A stretch of 64,000 bases of DNA, taken from Paractinoplanes polyasparticus (GTDB taxonomy: Bacteria; Actinomycetota; Actinomycetes; Mycobacteriales; Micromonosporaceae). Under the pieces are notes generated by a model. It did no database searches. It saw only the letters and a list, made by a program, of their open reading frames with translations, and was not told the origin of the DNA. Below, in pieces: positions 36,090 to 46,577 of this stretch. How positions within the stretch are numbered: position 1 is the first letter of the stretch; each line of letters starts with the position of its first letter. Where the stretch lies: positions 1 through 64,000 of the forward strand of contig NZ_JAHWFK010000066.1 in NCBI RefSeq assembly GCF_019710575.1, read 5' to 3'. Position numbers and translations under genes: made by a program.

Positions 36090-36923
36090 TCACAGCGGTG
36101 GGTTGCTGCCGTCGCCCTCCCCGGCGCCGAGTGCGGCGCCGATCGGGACGGCGAAACCGATGCCGATGAAGGTGCCGTCGTCGGTGGGGTTGGCCAGCGC
36201 CACCACGATGCCGATCACCTGGCCGCGGTCGTTGAGCAACGGGCCGCCCGAGCTGCCCGGGTTGACGGCGGCGTCGAACTGGATGAGCCCGGCGATGTCG
36301 CCGCCCCGGTCGCGGCTGAGGGTGCGGTCGAGGCCGGAGACGACGCCGCTGGTGGTGGTGGCGGTCAGCCCGAGCGGGTTGCCGATGGCCACCACGTCGT
36401 CGCCGATCGCCGCGCCGCCGCCGAGCACCGCGGGCACCAGGGTCTCGGGGAGCTTGGCGGGTCGCAGGGTGGCGATGTCCTGAGCGGGGCTGGAGGTGAC
36501 CACCTCGGCCGGCGACTCGGTGCCGTCGGCGTACGCGATGGTGATGCTCTTCGCCCCCTCGACGACGTGGAAGGCGGTGAGGACGGTGCCGTCGGCGTTG
36601 GCGATCACTCCGGTGCCGGTGTCGGCCCCCGCGCCGCTGCCGGTCGCCTTGATCAGCACTACCGAGGGGCGGAGTGCCTGATAGACCTGGGGAACGGCGA
36701 GGGGCCCGTCAGAGGCCGAGGGCGTGGCCGACGGGAGCGTCCGGGCCGGAGACTCCGGATCACTGCCGTCGCGCAGCAGCACCACAGCCGTGATCGCGAC
36801 GGCCCAGACCGCCACGGCGCCGATCAGCAGCTTCCGGCGCAGATCGGACTTCTTCCGCGAAGGCGCCGGAGCGTCGGGTGGTGCCTGCTCCGGGTCCGGG
36901 GACCGGAGCACCTCCATCTCCAT
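36090..36923 (-). CDS. Membrane-anchored trypsin-like protease (HtrA/S1C without PDZ)
   Basis: A 277-residue protein: cytoplasmic Pro-rich N-terminus, one helix (about 32-50), then a protease domain with H119 (TAFHVVEG), D149 (AQDIATL) and S225 (NPGSSGGPLL). There is no PDZ domain, so it is shorter than DegP-type enzymes. It should act outside the membrane in envelope protein quality control. It sits just upstream of the MoxR operon on the same strand, separated by 28 bases, and may be co-transcribed. Confidence 0.92.
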   Translation of the reverse strand: MEMEVLRSPDPEQAPPDAPAPSRKKSDLRRKLLIGAVAVWAVAITAVVLLRDGSDPESPARTLPSATPSASDGPLAVPQVYQALRPSVVLIKATGSGAGADTGTGVIANADGTVLTAFHVVEGAKSITIAYADGTESPAEVVTSSPAQDIATLRPAKLPETLVPAVLGGGAAIGDDVVAIGNPLGLTATTTSGVVSGLDRTLSRDRGGDIAGLIQFDAAVNPGSSGGPLLNDRGQVIGIVVALANPTDDGTFIGIGFAVPIGAALGAGEGDGSNPPL

Positions 36924-37017
36924 TCATCGACTGTAGGAGCGTTTTCTCAAAGCCGCCCCAGAGCCGGGGCCGGGAATCCCGAGGTGTGGAATCGCAGATG
37001 GTGGGCATTGCCACGCT

Positions 37018-37512
37018 ATGACCCAAGCCGCCCTACCTGTGAGTTCCCCGCACCGCCGTCGCCGGCTCGCGCTCGCCGGGTTCGGTCTGGCGGTGTTCGT
37101 GGCCGCCGCGATCGGCGGGCTCGGGGTCAGCGGCACCAGCGCCGAGTACGGCGGCCTCGAGCAACCCGCGTGGGCGCCGCCCTCATGGTTGTTCGGCCCG
37201 GTCTGGACCGTGCTCTACGTGATGATCGCGGTCTCCGGATGGCTGGTCTGGCTGCGCGTGGGCTTCACCCGGCCGCTCTGGCTGTGGTCGGCCCAGCTGG
37301 TGCTGAACGCGATCTGGACGCCGCTGTTCTTCGGCGCCGGGCAGTACGGGCTGGCCTTCGCCGACATCGTGCTGCTCTGGCTGCTCATCGGTGCGACCGT
37401 CGCCGTCTTCTGGCGGGTGCACCGGCCCTCGGCTGCGCTGCTGATCCCGTACTGGGCCTGGGTGACCTTCGCCAGTGCCTTGAACCTCTCGATCTGGCTG
37501 CTGAACACCTGA
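37018..37512 (+). CDS. TspO/MBR-family membrane protein
   Basis: A 164-residue five-helix protein of the translocator/peripheral benzodiazepine receptor family. Conserved features are YGGLEQPAWAPPSWLFGPVWTVLY (around residues 43-66; the PxWxP loop) and the later LNAIWTPLFFG. Bacterial members bind porphyrins and may degrade or export them. ATG at 37018; it diverges from the protease gene. Confidence 0.93.
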   Translation: MTQAALPVSSPHRRRRLALAGFGLAVFVAAAIGGLGVSGTSAEYGGLEQPAWAPPSWLFGPVWTVLYVMIAVSGWLVWLRVGFTRPLWLWSAQLVLNAIWTPLFFGAGQYGLAFADIVLLWLLIGATVAVFWRVHRPSAALLIPYWAWVTFASALNLSIWLLNT

Positions 37513-37582
37513 GCGTGCCAATTTCGGTCGGGGGACCTTCCTAAGTGGGCCTTCGTCACTGCAAGATGATCGCGGTGACACT

Positions 37583-39367
37583 ATGAGTGATACTGGGCTA
37601 CCGCAGAGCGTGCTGACCGAGATCGGCAGTCCGATCCGGGAGTCCCGGCTGACCGGGGTCGACGAGCTAACCCGGCTGGCCTGGGGCGCCGACCTCGAGC
37701 TGGCGGCGGCCGCCCGCCACGCCCTCCAGCAGATGACGGAGGACGACAGCCGCAGCGTCTCGGCCGCGGCCGTCGCTGCCCTGGAACGCACGGCCGTGCG
37801 CCTCGACCCCGAACGCATCGACTTCGGCACCGTCGCCGCCGAGACCCAGCGCCTGGTGGCCGAGGTGCGCGTCGACGGGCCGCCGCTGGCTGTCGCCGGG
37901 GCCACGGTCACCGTCTCCGGTCCCGGCCTGCGGGCCATGTTGAGCGACCGCACCCTGCGCATCATGTGGCTGCCCCGCTCCGACTGGCTCGACGGCTCGG
38001 TCACCGTGCGCGGCCCGGCCGGATGGGCCGACGTCCGCGTCACCGGCCAGGTCGGCGCCGCCGGCGCTCCCTTCGCCCCGGCGGCCGGCGCGGCCTACGG
38101 CACCTCCGGCGCCGCTTACGGCACCTCCCGCGGCGCCGAGCCCGAGGGTCTGCGCACCTACGACGGGGGAATGGTCGCCAACGGCTACGGCCCCTCGCGC
38201 GTCACCGTGCTGCCCGCCCCGCCCAGCCCCGGTCGCCGTCAGATCGGCACCACCGTGCTGGTCGCCATCCTCACCACGCTGGTCGTGCTGGGTGGCGCCG
38301 GCGTCGCGATGGCCCTGCTCAGCGACGGCCGGTCCGAGCCCCCGCCGGCGGTCGCCCTGCCCACCCAGCCGCAGCCCCAGCCGGCCGAGGTGTTCGAGTC
38401 GGCCGAGCCGGCCACCTCCGCGCCCGAGGTCACCCGGGTCCCGCTCGCCCAGCGGGTGAAGAGCGTGGCCAAGCCGCGGGTGATCGGCACGATCCGGGTC
38501 GGCGCCGAGCCCGAGGGGGTCGCGGTCGCGCCCGACGGCCGCACGATCTACGTGGCCAACCAGAACAGCCGCATCCTCTCCGTGGTCGACGCGGCCACCC
38601 GCAAGGTCACCCCGGTCGTCCTGCGCAACACCCCGCGCTTCGTCGCTGTGTCGCGCGACGGCAACACCGTCTTCGTCTCGATGTACGAGGACGACAAGCA
38701 CACCGGCAGCGGCGTCGCGGTCGTCGACACGCGCAGCCGCAAGGTGCTCCGCTACCTCGACACCGGCCACATGCCGTACACGCTGGCCGTGGCCCCCGAC
38801 AACAAGCTCTGGGTGCCGATCCACAGCGACGGCCGGCTCGAGATCTTCAGCTCGGGCACCCTGCGCATGGTCGGCGAGCTGCCGGTCAAGCCCAACCCGC
38901 ACGCCGTGGGCTTCTCGAGCGACCAGATGCGCGCCTTCACCGCCAACCACGAGTCCAACGCGGTGACGGTGATCGACATGCGGACGAACGGCGTGCTCCG
39001 CAGCATCCCGGTCTCCCGGGCGCCGCACAGCATCGCCGTCTCGCCGGACGGGCGGATGGCGCTGGTCGCGGGCTACGAGGCCGACGCGGCCAACCTCATC
39101 GACACGGTCACCCTCAAGCGCAGCGGCCCGTTCAAGGTGGGCCGCGACCCGCAGAGCGTGGCCTTCTCGACCGACAGCCGCTACGGCTACACGGTCAACG
39201 AGGGCGACGGCACGATCTCGGTGCTCAACGGGCGTACGGGTGCGGTCACCGCGACGGTCAAGGTCGGTAAGAGCCCGCGCACGATCGGGGTGTCGCCCGA
39301 CGGCCGGCTGGCCTACGTGTCCAACGGCGGCGACAACACCATCTCCATCCTGCGGGTGGGGGAGTGA
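37583..39367 (+). CDS. Membrane-anchored YVTN beta-propeller protein
   Basis: A 594-residue protein. The first ~220 residues are cytoplasmic and include a repeat-like helical start (ADLELAAAARHALQQMTEDD) and a beta-sandwich-like stretch (residues ~75-155). A helix lies at about 222-245 (TTVLVAILTTLVVLGGAGVA), a Pro-rich linker follows, then a seven-bladed YVTN/NHL-type propeller outside the membrane (VAVAPDGRTIYVANQNS, IAVSPDGRMALVAGYE, IGVSPDGRLAYVSNGGDN). Its stop codon overlaps the GTG of the sigma gene, so it may be the sensor of that sigma/anti-sigma system. Confidence 0.87.
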   Translation: MSDTGLPQSVLTEIGSPIRESRLTGVDELTRLAWGADLELAAAARHALQQMTEDDSRSVSAAAVAALERTAVRLDPERIDFGTVAAETQRLVAEVRVDGPPLAVAGATVTVSGPGLRAMLSDRTLRIMWLPRSDWLDGSVTVRGPAGWADVRVTGQVGAAGAPFAPAAGAAYGTSGAAYGTSRGAEPEGLRTYDGGMVANGYGPSRVTVLPAPPSPGRRQIGTTVLVAILTTLVVLGGAGVAMALLSDGRSEPPPAVALPTQPQPQPAEVFESAEPATSAPEVTRVPLAQRVKSVAKPRVIGTIRVGAEPEGVAVAPDGRTIYVANQNSRILSVVDAATRKVTPVVLRNTPRFVAVSRDGNTVFVSMYEDDKHTGSGVAVVDTRSRKVLRYLDTGHMPYTLAVAPDNKLWVPIHSDGRLEIFSSGTLRMVGELPVKPNPHAVGFSSDQMRAFTANHESNAVTVIDMRTNGVLRSIPVSRAPHSIAVSPDGRMALVAGYEADAANLIDTVTLKRSGPFKVGRDPQSVAFSTDSRYGYTVNEGDGTISVLNGRTGAVTATVKVGKSPRTIGVSPDGRLAYVSNGGDNTISILRVGE

Positions 39368-39807
39368 GCCGACGCGATCGGAGCGCCGGTGAGGTGCTGG
39401 TGCGGCGGCTCCACGCCGAACACGGCGCGGCCCTGCTGGCGTACGCGACCAGGCTGAGCGGCGATCGGGCCGCCGCCGAGGACATCGTGCGTCAGACGTT
39501 GCTGCGCGCCTGGTCCGACCCGGCCGCCCTCAGTGCGGAGCGGGGGGCCGTACGCGCTCGTCTTTTCGGTGTTCTGCGCGAGGTCGCCGGGGCTCCGGCC
39601 GACCCGCTCCAGATGCTCGGCGCGGTCGGCACGCTTGCGCCCGAGGAACGCGAGGTGCTGAACCAGTTGTACGTCCAGGGGCGTGATGTCAAAGAGGCGG
39701 CAGCGTCGCTCGGTCTTCCGGCCGAGACGGTGAAGTCCCGCAGCTACCAGGCCCTGCGCCGGCTGCGGGAGGCGCTGGCGGCCGGTGTCACGACGGGAGC
39801 AGCATGA
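39364..39807 (+). CDS. Small ECF-type sigma factor
   Basis: A 147-residue sigma factor whose GTG overlaps the propeller gene's stop (GTGA). Region 2 is LHAEHGAALLAYATRLSGDRAAAEDIVRQTLLRAW (about 16-50) and region 4 LYVQGRDVKEAAASLGLPAETVKSRSYQALRRLREAL (about 102-138). The linker is unusually short. Its end overlaps the anti-sigma gene by four bases. Confidence 0.9.
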   Translation: MSRRDRSAGEVLVRRLHAEHGAALLAYATRLSGDRAAAEDIVRQTLLRAWSDPAALSAERGAVRARLFGVLREVAGAPADPLQMLGAVGTLAPEEREVLNQLYVQGRDVKEAAASLGLPAETVKSRSYQALRRLREALAAGVTTGAA

Positions 39808-40478
39808 GCGGGCACGAGACCGGGCAGCTCGGGGCGTACGCCCTGGGCGTGCTCGACGACGACGAGTGGGCCGCCGTGCACGCCCACGTCGAGGACTGCC
39901 CGCAGTGCCGGGGCGAGGTCGGCGACCTGCGGGCGATCGAGGAACGGCTGGGCGAGATCCCACCCGAGGCCTTCCTGGAGGGCCCGCCGCCCGGCAGCGA
40001 CCTGCTGCTGGCGCGAACCCTTTCCCAGGTGCGGCAGGAAGGCCGCGGCCAGGACCGGCGGCGCCGGGCTCTGTGGGCGCTCGGTGCGGCCGCGGCCGCC
40101 CTGGTGGCGGTGGCCGGCGGGCTGTTCATCGGCCGCGCCGGGGCGGACTCGCCCGACTCCGTGGAGCCGCCGCCCGTGGTCGCGGCGCCCCGCACGATCA
40201 CCGCAACCGACCAGGTCACCGGCACGTCGATGAACGTCACGATCACCCCGGCCGTGGGCTGGGTGCGGCTGCGCGCCACGGTGGCCGGTGTGCCGGCCGG
40301 CTCCCAGTGCCGCCTGTTCGTGGTGGCGCGCGACGGCTCCCGCGAGTTCGCCGGAAGTTGGCTGGTCGGCGCGTCCGGCACCACTGTGGACGGCAGCGCC
40401 CTGGTCGCGCCGGCCGAGGTGACGGCGGTCCAGGTCGAGACGTACGCCGGGCAGGTTCTCGCCACTGCCCCTATCTAG
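39804..40478 (+). CDS. Zinc-finger anti-sigma factor, membrane-anchored
   Basis: A 224-residue protein. The N-terminus has the zf-HC2 anti-sigma motif in VHAHVEDCPQCRGEVGDL (HxxxCxxC), followed by a helix at about 92-112 (LWALGAAAAALVAVAGGLFIG) and an RskA-like extracytoplasmic domain (LRATVAGVPAGSQCRLFVVARDG). It should hold the adjacent sigma factor at the membrane. Four-base overlap with the sigma gene. Confidence 0.94.
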   Translation: MSGHETGQLGAYALGVLDDDEWAAVHAHVEDCPQCRGEVGDLRAIEERLGEIPPEAFLEGPPPGSDLLLARTLSQVRQEGRGQDRRRRALWALGAAAAALVAVAGGLFIGRAGADSPDSVEPPPVVAAPRTITATDQVTGTSMNVTITPAVGWVRLRATVAGVPAGSQCRLFVVARDGSREFAGSWLVGASGTTVDGSALVAPAEVTAVQVETYAGQVLATAPI

Positions 40479-40551
40479 AACCCCCGCCCGACGCCTATGC
40501 TCAGATCGTGATTGCTCGATCGACTCAGCGTCACCGCGTCGGGATCCGGTC

Positions 40552-41670
40552 ATGACCGGGGCCGGCTGGGTCGCGCTGGCGATCGTCAGTGTCGGATCGC
40601 TCTGTTATGCGACCGCCTCGATCCTCCAGGGCGTGGGTGCCCGCCGCAGCGTCGGCACGGCGCAGACCATGGCCCATCCGCTCTACCTGGCCGGCATCTT
40701 CTTCGACATCCTGGCCTGGGTCGGCGCGATGATCGCGCTGCAGACCCTGGCCGTCTACGTGGTCGAGTCCGTGCTGGCCGGCTCGCTGGCCTTCACCGTG
40801 CTGGGCGCACGCATCGTGCTCGGCTCCCGTCTGCGCCGGCGAGACATGGTCGCCGTCGCCGTCACGATCATCGCGCTGACGTCCCTGGCGTTCTCGGCCG
40901 GCCCGCAGCATGCGGTCGACACCACCAACGAGCTGCGCTTCGCCCTGTGCGGCGCCGCGGCCGCGATGGTCCTGGTCGGCTATGGCGCGGCCAAGGTGGA
41001 CGCCCCCGGCGGTATCATCGCGGCCTGCGCCGGCCTCTCGCTGGGCGGCGCGGCCCTGGTCGGCCGCTCCCTGCCGGTCCCCGAGGGCGCCGGCGCGGGC
41101 GAGGTGACCCTGTCCCTCCTCACCGAGCCGCTCTCCCTGGCCCTGCTGGTCTTCGCCGGCACCGGCATGACCCTCTACGCCCACGCCCTGCAACACGGCG
41201 ACGTCGGCCCGGTGACCGCGATCCACTGGACGGCCGAGGTGATGGCGCCCTCGATCGTCGCCGTGGTCTTCCTGGGCGACACAGTGCGCGACGGCTGGCT
41301 GCTCCCAGCCGGCATAGCCTGCGCCCTCACCGTCGGCGCAGCGATCGTGCTGGCCACCGCCCCCGCCACGCACGCCACCCACGTCGAGGCCCCGGCCGAG
41401 GGCGAACCCGTCCCCGCCGGCCCGTCCGCCCTGCCCCCACAGCCGGTCCGCCCGGCCCTGGGCGCACCCCCACTGCCGGTGCTCGCCCAGCCCGCCGGCG
41501 AACGCATCATCTGGTGGGGGCCGCCCCCGATCTGGCGCCCACCGGACAGGGGCCGCCCGGTCGACCCGACCTACCGAGCCTTGGCCCTGCCGGCCGCCGC
41601 AGCCCCACGCTTCGTCTGGGCCGCCCCACCCGCACGCCGACGCGCGACACAGGGTGGCAGGCCCCAATAG
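40552..41670 (+). CDS. DMT/EamA-like multi-helix membrane protein
   Basis: A 372-residue protein with about nine or ten helices in the first ~280 residues (ALAIVSVGSLCYATASILQG, LAFTVLGARIVLGSR, VMAPSIVAVVFLGDTVRDGW), resembling the drug/metabolite transporter fold. The final ~90 residues are Pro/Trp-rich and probably cytoplasmic and disordered. Related actinobacterial proteins are annotated only as integral membrane proteins. ATG 40552; monocistronic. Confidence 0.82.
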   Translation: MTGAGWVALAIVSVGSLCYATASILQGVGARRSVGTAQTMAHPLYLAGIFFDILAWVGAMIALQTLAVYVVESVLAGSLAFTVLGARIVLGSRLRRRDMVAVAVTIIALTSLAFSAGPQHAVDTTNELRFALCGAAAAMVLVGYGAAKVDAPGGIIAACAGLSLGGAALVGRSLPVPEGAGAGEVTLSLLTEPLSLALLVFAGTGMTLYAHALQHGDVGPVTAIHWTAEVMAPSIVAVVFLGDTVRDGWLLPAGIACALTVGAAIVLATAPATHATHVEAPAEGEPVPAGPSALPPQPVRPALGAPPLPVLAQPAGERIIWWGPPPIWRPPDRGRPVDPTYRALALPAAAAPRFVWAAPPARRRATQGGRPQ

Positions 41671-41706
41671 GCCGGCGAGTCTGTTCGGGTCTTGCTCGGT
41701 GGGTGG

Positions 41707-42878
<1,172 letters not shown>

Positions 42879-42882
<4 letters not shown>

Positions 42883-43421
42883 GCGTCCGCTCCCTTCTCG
42901 AGTTCGGCGTCCGACAGCGGCTGCGCCGGGCGCTGCGGGAATTCCTTGAGGGCCCGCTTGCCCCACGGAGCGCCGTCCGAGCGGACCACCTCGCCGGTCT
43001 CCAGGACCTGCTTGAGCCGGCGCAAGTCATCGTCGAGCTGCTGATGCGGTTCCTCACCGAAGTACTTCGCGACCGCCTTGCCGACCGCACCGCCCGGGAT
43101 GTCGTACACCAGCACGACGTGCACCTCGGTGCTCTCCCCGTCCGGGGCGGGCACGAACCGGACCGTACCGGCGTTGGGCACGTCGGCGTTTGCGGTCGAG
43201 CGCCACCCGAGCTTCTCGCCCGGCGTCTCATCGATGATCTCCGCGTCCCACTCAACGTTCTTGCCGAACGGAGCGGCAGCCGACCAGTGACTCGTCCGGT
43301 CACCGGTGGAGCGGACCTGCTCGAGATGCGCCATGAACGTCGGAAGATTCTCCAGATCGCGCCAGAACGCGTACACCTCCGACGCGGATCTGCGGATGGT
43401 TGTCGTGGCCGTCAATTCCAT
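42879..43421 (-). CDS. SRPBCC/polyketide-cyclase-like protein
   Basis: A 180-residue START-like domain protein: TATTTIRRSASEVYAFWRDLENLPTFM, then the helix-grip C-terminal helix (DDDLRRLKQVLETGEV). ATG 43421 has a near-perfect ribosome-binding site, AGGAGG, four bases upstream. The frame stays open to a GTG at 43592 and would add a 57-residue basic hydrophobic N-terminus (RRRRLVAVTGAVAGITALHL), as in membrane-anchored relatives. Both forms may be made. It is the first gene of a pair with the Zn-dehydrogenase. Confidence 0.88.
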
Positions 43422-43652
43422 GGGTCCTCCTTTGCGTCTGCCCCGCACCGTCGGCACGGAACCGATCTTCTTCGTCCTGGTGGCCCGCACGGCGGTCAGC
43501 AGGTGTAGCGCCGTGATCCCCGCGACGGCACCGGTGACAGCGACGAGCCGCCGGCGGCGGCTCCCGCCACGATGAGCGATGGCCCGGTGCACCGTGACCC
43601 GGGGCGCGTCTCATTCGAGGGGCCTACCCGTCGGGACACGGCCCAAACGGCT

Positions 43653-43672
43653 TTCATCCGGTAACGGATGAA
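43653..43672. promoter_or_regulatory. Hairpin TTCATCCG-GTAA-CGGATGAA
   Basis: A perfect 8-bp stem with a GNRA-type tetraloop in the gap between the SRPBCC gene and the divergent 43813 gene. As DNA it is a possible operator; as RNA a stable leader hairpin. Confidence 0.5.
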
Positions 43673-43812
43673 GTGATCTTTCTGCCAGGTAAGACCCGAA
43701 TAATCAGACCTTTGTGGAGTTGACCGGGTAGGCCTCCCCAGGTAGACCGGGGTTGTATCCGGGGCCGGAGGACCGTCGGTGCCGTGTCAGGCCGGCTACT
43801 AAGGAGCGATTG

Positions 43813-44919
43813 ATGCAGGCTGAACCGCACCGTCCGGAGATCGTTGTCGGCCTGGTGGCGACCCCGCCTGACCACCCGGCCCGGGTGACCAGGCAGCTCC
43901 GCGCCGAGCTGGCCGACCGGCTGGCCGAGCGGGTGGACGCCAATGTGCGTTGGACTGTCCGGGATGGCTGGGGTGACGCGGCGCCGCGACGTGACGGCGG
44001 CGCTGACGCGCTGCTCGACGACCTCGCCCGGCGGCGTGCCGACGAGCGGTGGGACGTAGCGGTCTGCCTGACCGACCTGCCGCTGCACACCGATCGGGTG
44101 CCGCTGGTCGCCCAGACCTCCGCCCAGCGCCGAGCCGCGCTGGTGTCCCTGCCCGCGCTCGGGCTGCGCCAGTTGCCGGCCGTTCGAGCGGTCGTTCCGG
44201 ATCTCGTGGGCCGGCTACTCACCGACGCCTCCGATGAGCGCGTGCCGCCGGACGGTCGGGAACCGGCCGAGCTGGCACGCCGGGTAACCGCCGTACACAG
44301 GGTTGACGGCGAAGGCGACGCCGGGGAGTTGCGCTACATCGCCTCGCGGCTGGCCGGCCGGGTGCGGCTGCTGACCGGAATGGTCCGGGCCAATCGTCCC
44401 GGGCGTGCCCTGCTGGGCCTGTCCAAACTGTTGGTCGGGGCGTTCGGCACAGCTGCGTTCGCGCTCACCACCAGCACGATCTGGAACATGGGCGACGCTC
44501 TCGGCCCGCTGCGCCTTACGGTGATCATGCTGCTCGGGTTGACCGCGCTGGTGGCCTGGTTGATCATCGCGCATGACTTGTGGGAGAAGCCGGACCGGAA
44601 CACGCCGCCCGAGCTGGCCCGGATGTTCAACTGGGGGACCACCCTCACTCTCGGCCTGGCCACCGCAGTGTCCTATGTCGTGCTCTTCGTCGGAACGGCG
44701 CTCGCCGCGGCGTTGCTGATAGACACCTCCGTGCTGGAACAAACCCTGCAACGACCGGCCCATGTCACCGACTACCTGACTCTCGCCTGGATCATCAGCT
44801 CCCTGGCCACTGTCGGCGGGGCGATCGGCTCCGGGCTGGAAGACGAGGAAACGGTGCGGGCTGCCGCCTACGGATACCATCCCGAACCCGACGGCCGGCA
44901 GGACGAGAAAGACCGTTGA
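43813..44919 (+). CDS. Membrane protein of unknown function
   Basis: A 368-residue protein. ATG 43813 is fixed by AAGGAG six bases upstream. The N-terminal ~200 residues are soluble (EIVVGLVATPPDHPARVTRQ, ERWDVAVCLTDLPLHTD), with a nucleotide-binding-like alternation of strands and helices but no clear motif. The C-terminal ~150 contain four helices (LLVGAFGTAAFALTTSTIW, LTVIMLLGLTALVAWLIIA, TLGLATAVSYVVLFVGTALA, LAWIISSLATVGGAIGSG). I do not recognise the family. Divergent from the dehydrogenase/SRPBCC pair. Confidence 0.82.
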   Translation: MQAEPHRPEIVVGLVATPPDHPARVTRQLRAELADRLAERVDANVRWTVRDGWGDAAPRRDGGADALLDDLARRRADERWDVAVCLTDLPLHTDRVPLVAQTSAQRRAALVSLPALGLRQLPAVRAVVPDLVGRLLTDASDERVPPDGREPAELARRVTAVHRVDGEGDAGELRYIASRLAGRVRLLTGMVRANRPGRALLGLSKLLVGAFGTAAFALTTSTIWNMGDALGPLRLTVIMLLGLTALVAWLIIAHDLWEKPDRNTPPELARMFNWGTTLTLGLATAVSYVVLFVGTALAAALLIDTSVLEQTLQRPAHVTDYLTLAWIISSLATVGGAIGSGLEDEETVRAAAYGYHPEPDGRQDEKDR

Positions 44920-44949
44920 TCCTGGTCGCAGGGCAGGCGTCCCGGGGAA

Positions 44950-45798
44950 CTATTTGAAGGCGTAGGTGGCGTCGGCCAGTTGGGCCTGGCCCTCGACGTT
45001 GGGGTGGAAGTAGTCGACCTGGTTGACGAGGTCGAGGTTGAAGCTGGTCTCGTGCGAGTCGTTGTCCCAGCGGCAGCGGGCGCCGTACTTGTCGCAGGCC
45101 TGGCGCAGCTCGTCGTTGTAGTCGTTGATTCGGGACTGGACCTGCCGGCGGCGGGCGTCGTCGGACTCGTCGGTCGAGGTGGGGTCGGCCAACATCGACG
45201 GGCAGGTGTTCAAGCGCTTCCAGGCTCGTACGGCCTGGTCGTCCTTGCGGCCCAGCTGCCACAGGCGGTAGAGGTCGGGGACGCCCGCGACCAGCACGTC
45301 GGCCTTGGGCAGGCCCTTCTTGAGGCGGGTCAGCGCGCGGCCGACGTCGCGGCGGAAGGTGGTCACCGACGTCATCCCGGCCGGGGCGGGGGCGCAGGCG
45401 TCGTTGGCCCCGATCAGGATCGTGACGTACTGGGCCTTCATGTCGATGGCCTGGGCGACCTGGCCGGGCAGCTCGCCGGCCTCGGCGCCGGGTTTGGCGA
45501 AATTGCGGGCCTTGCCCTTGATCTTCGGGTTCTTGGCCAGAATGCGGCGGTAGTGGCTGTCGACCGCCTCGGCGGTGCCGGTCGACCACGAGTTGCGGCT
45601 GCAGGCGAGGAACGTTCCGCAGCTGCCGAAGCCGGCGGTGATCGAGTCGCCGAGCGCGGCCATCGAGGACGGATAGCCCTTCGACGGCGTGTCGGGCCCG
45701 GGGTCGGAACCGCCCCCCGCACCCCCGGCCCCGGCCTCGCAGGCCAGTGCGAAGACGGCGAGCGTGCCGAGCACGACGAGATGCCAGCGGCGGACCAT
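44950..45798 (-). CDS. SGNH/GDSL-type lipoprotein hydrolase
   Basis: A 282-residue exported esterase-like protein. The lipobox FALAC puts lipidated Cys at 20, followed by a Gly/Ser linker. Block I is ALGDSITAGFG (Ser52), block III ILIGANDAC, block V VDYFHPNVEGQ (Asp and His). The enzyme probably deacylates a lipid or carbohydrate at the cell surface. ATG 45798 has GGAGG five bases upstream. Confidence 0.92.
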   Translation of the reverse strand: MVRRWHLVVLGTLAVFALACEAGAGGAGGGSDPGPDTPSKGYPSSMAALGDSITAGFGSCGTFLACSRNSWSTGTAEAVDSHYRRILAKNPKIKGKARNFAKPGAEAGELPGQVAQAIDMKAQYVTILIGANDACAPAPAGMTSVTTFRRDVGRALTRLKKGLPKADVLVAGVPDLYRLWQLGRKDDQAVRAWKRLNTCPSMLADPTSTDESDDARRRQVQSRINDYNDELRQACDKYGARCRWDNDSHETSFNLDLVNQVDYFHPNVEGQAQLADATYAFK

Positions 45799-45842
45799 CG
45801 AGCCTCCAGAGTGACGGAATGCAATCACTCAGGCACGATATG

Positions 45843-46577
45843 TCATGGTGGCGAGACGGTCAGCTTCCCGGGCGGAACGCGGCACGTTCGATCGGCGAAA
45901 ACCCGCTGGAAGAAGAAGACGATCACCACGAGGTGCAGCAGGTCGCCGCCGTAGTACATGATTTGCGCGCCGGCCTCCGCGTCCGGTGCCGGCACCCCCA
46001 CGGGCGGGTGGCCGTAAAGATATTTCGCCAGGATGCCGTGCGCGGCGATGAACGCCAGGAACACCAGGCCTCGGGTGCGCGGGCCGGGCCGGTGCGGCGC
46101 CGGGTCGCGCCCGATGATCGCGGCGGTGAGCAGGCAACCGGCCAGCAGCATGTGCACCGGCACCAGGGTGTGCAACCACGGCCGCGCCATGGCCTGTGCG
46201 TGCAGATCGGTCGTGTAGAGCAGCCACAGTCCACCGGCGTCGAGAACGGCAGCGGTCACGGGGTGGGTCAGGACCGACGTTGCCGGCGAACGCAGAACGC
46301 CCGCCACCCGGCGGGCCGGGCGCACCGGCAGCGCGCGCAGTAGCAAGGTCATCGGCCGGGCGAGCACCAGCAGGATCGGCGCGGCCATGCCGAGCAGCAG
46401 ATGCGCGGACATGTGGGTACGGAAGTCGTGGTGGTTGCCCAGTCCGGCCGCCGCCGCGGTGGCCACGCCCGAGTACCAGGCGAGTGAGCGCCCGGCCGGC
46501 CAGTCGATGCCGCGCCGGCCCAGCCGGGACACCGCCAGGGCGTACGCGCCGGCCAGCGCGACCAGACCCCAGATCAA
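45843..46577 (-). CDS. ctaG: Cytochrome c oxidase assembly factor CtaG (caa3 type)
   Basis: A 244-residue protein with about six helices. Family markers are LAWYSGVATAAAAGLG, HHDFRTHMSAHLLLGMAAPILLVLARP (around residues 50-80, with metal-binding histidines), LHTLVPVHMLLAGCLL and MYYGGDLLHLVVIVFFFQRVF. It should help insert copper into terminal oxidase. The TTG start overlaps the preceding stop (TTGA), indicating coupling to the DUF2243 gene. Confidence 0.87.
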   Translation of the reverse strand: MIWGLVALAGAYALAVSRLGRRGIDWPAGRSLAWYSGVATAAAAGLGNHHDFRTHMSAHLLLGMAAPILLVLARPMTLLLRALPVRPARRVAGVLRSPATSVLTHPVTAAVLDAGGLWLLYTTDLHAQAMARPWLHTLVPVHMLLAGCLLTAAIIGRDPAPHRPGPRTRGLVFLAFIAAHGILAKYLYGHPPVGVPAPDAEAGAQIMYYGGDLLHLVVIVFFFQRVFADRTCRVPPGKLTVSPP

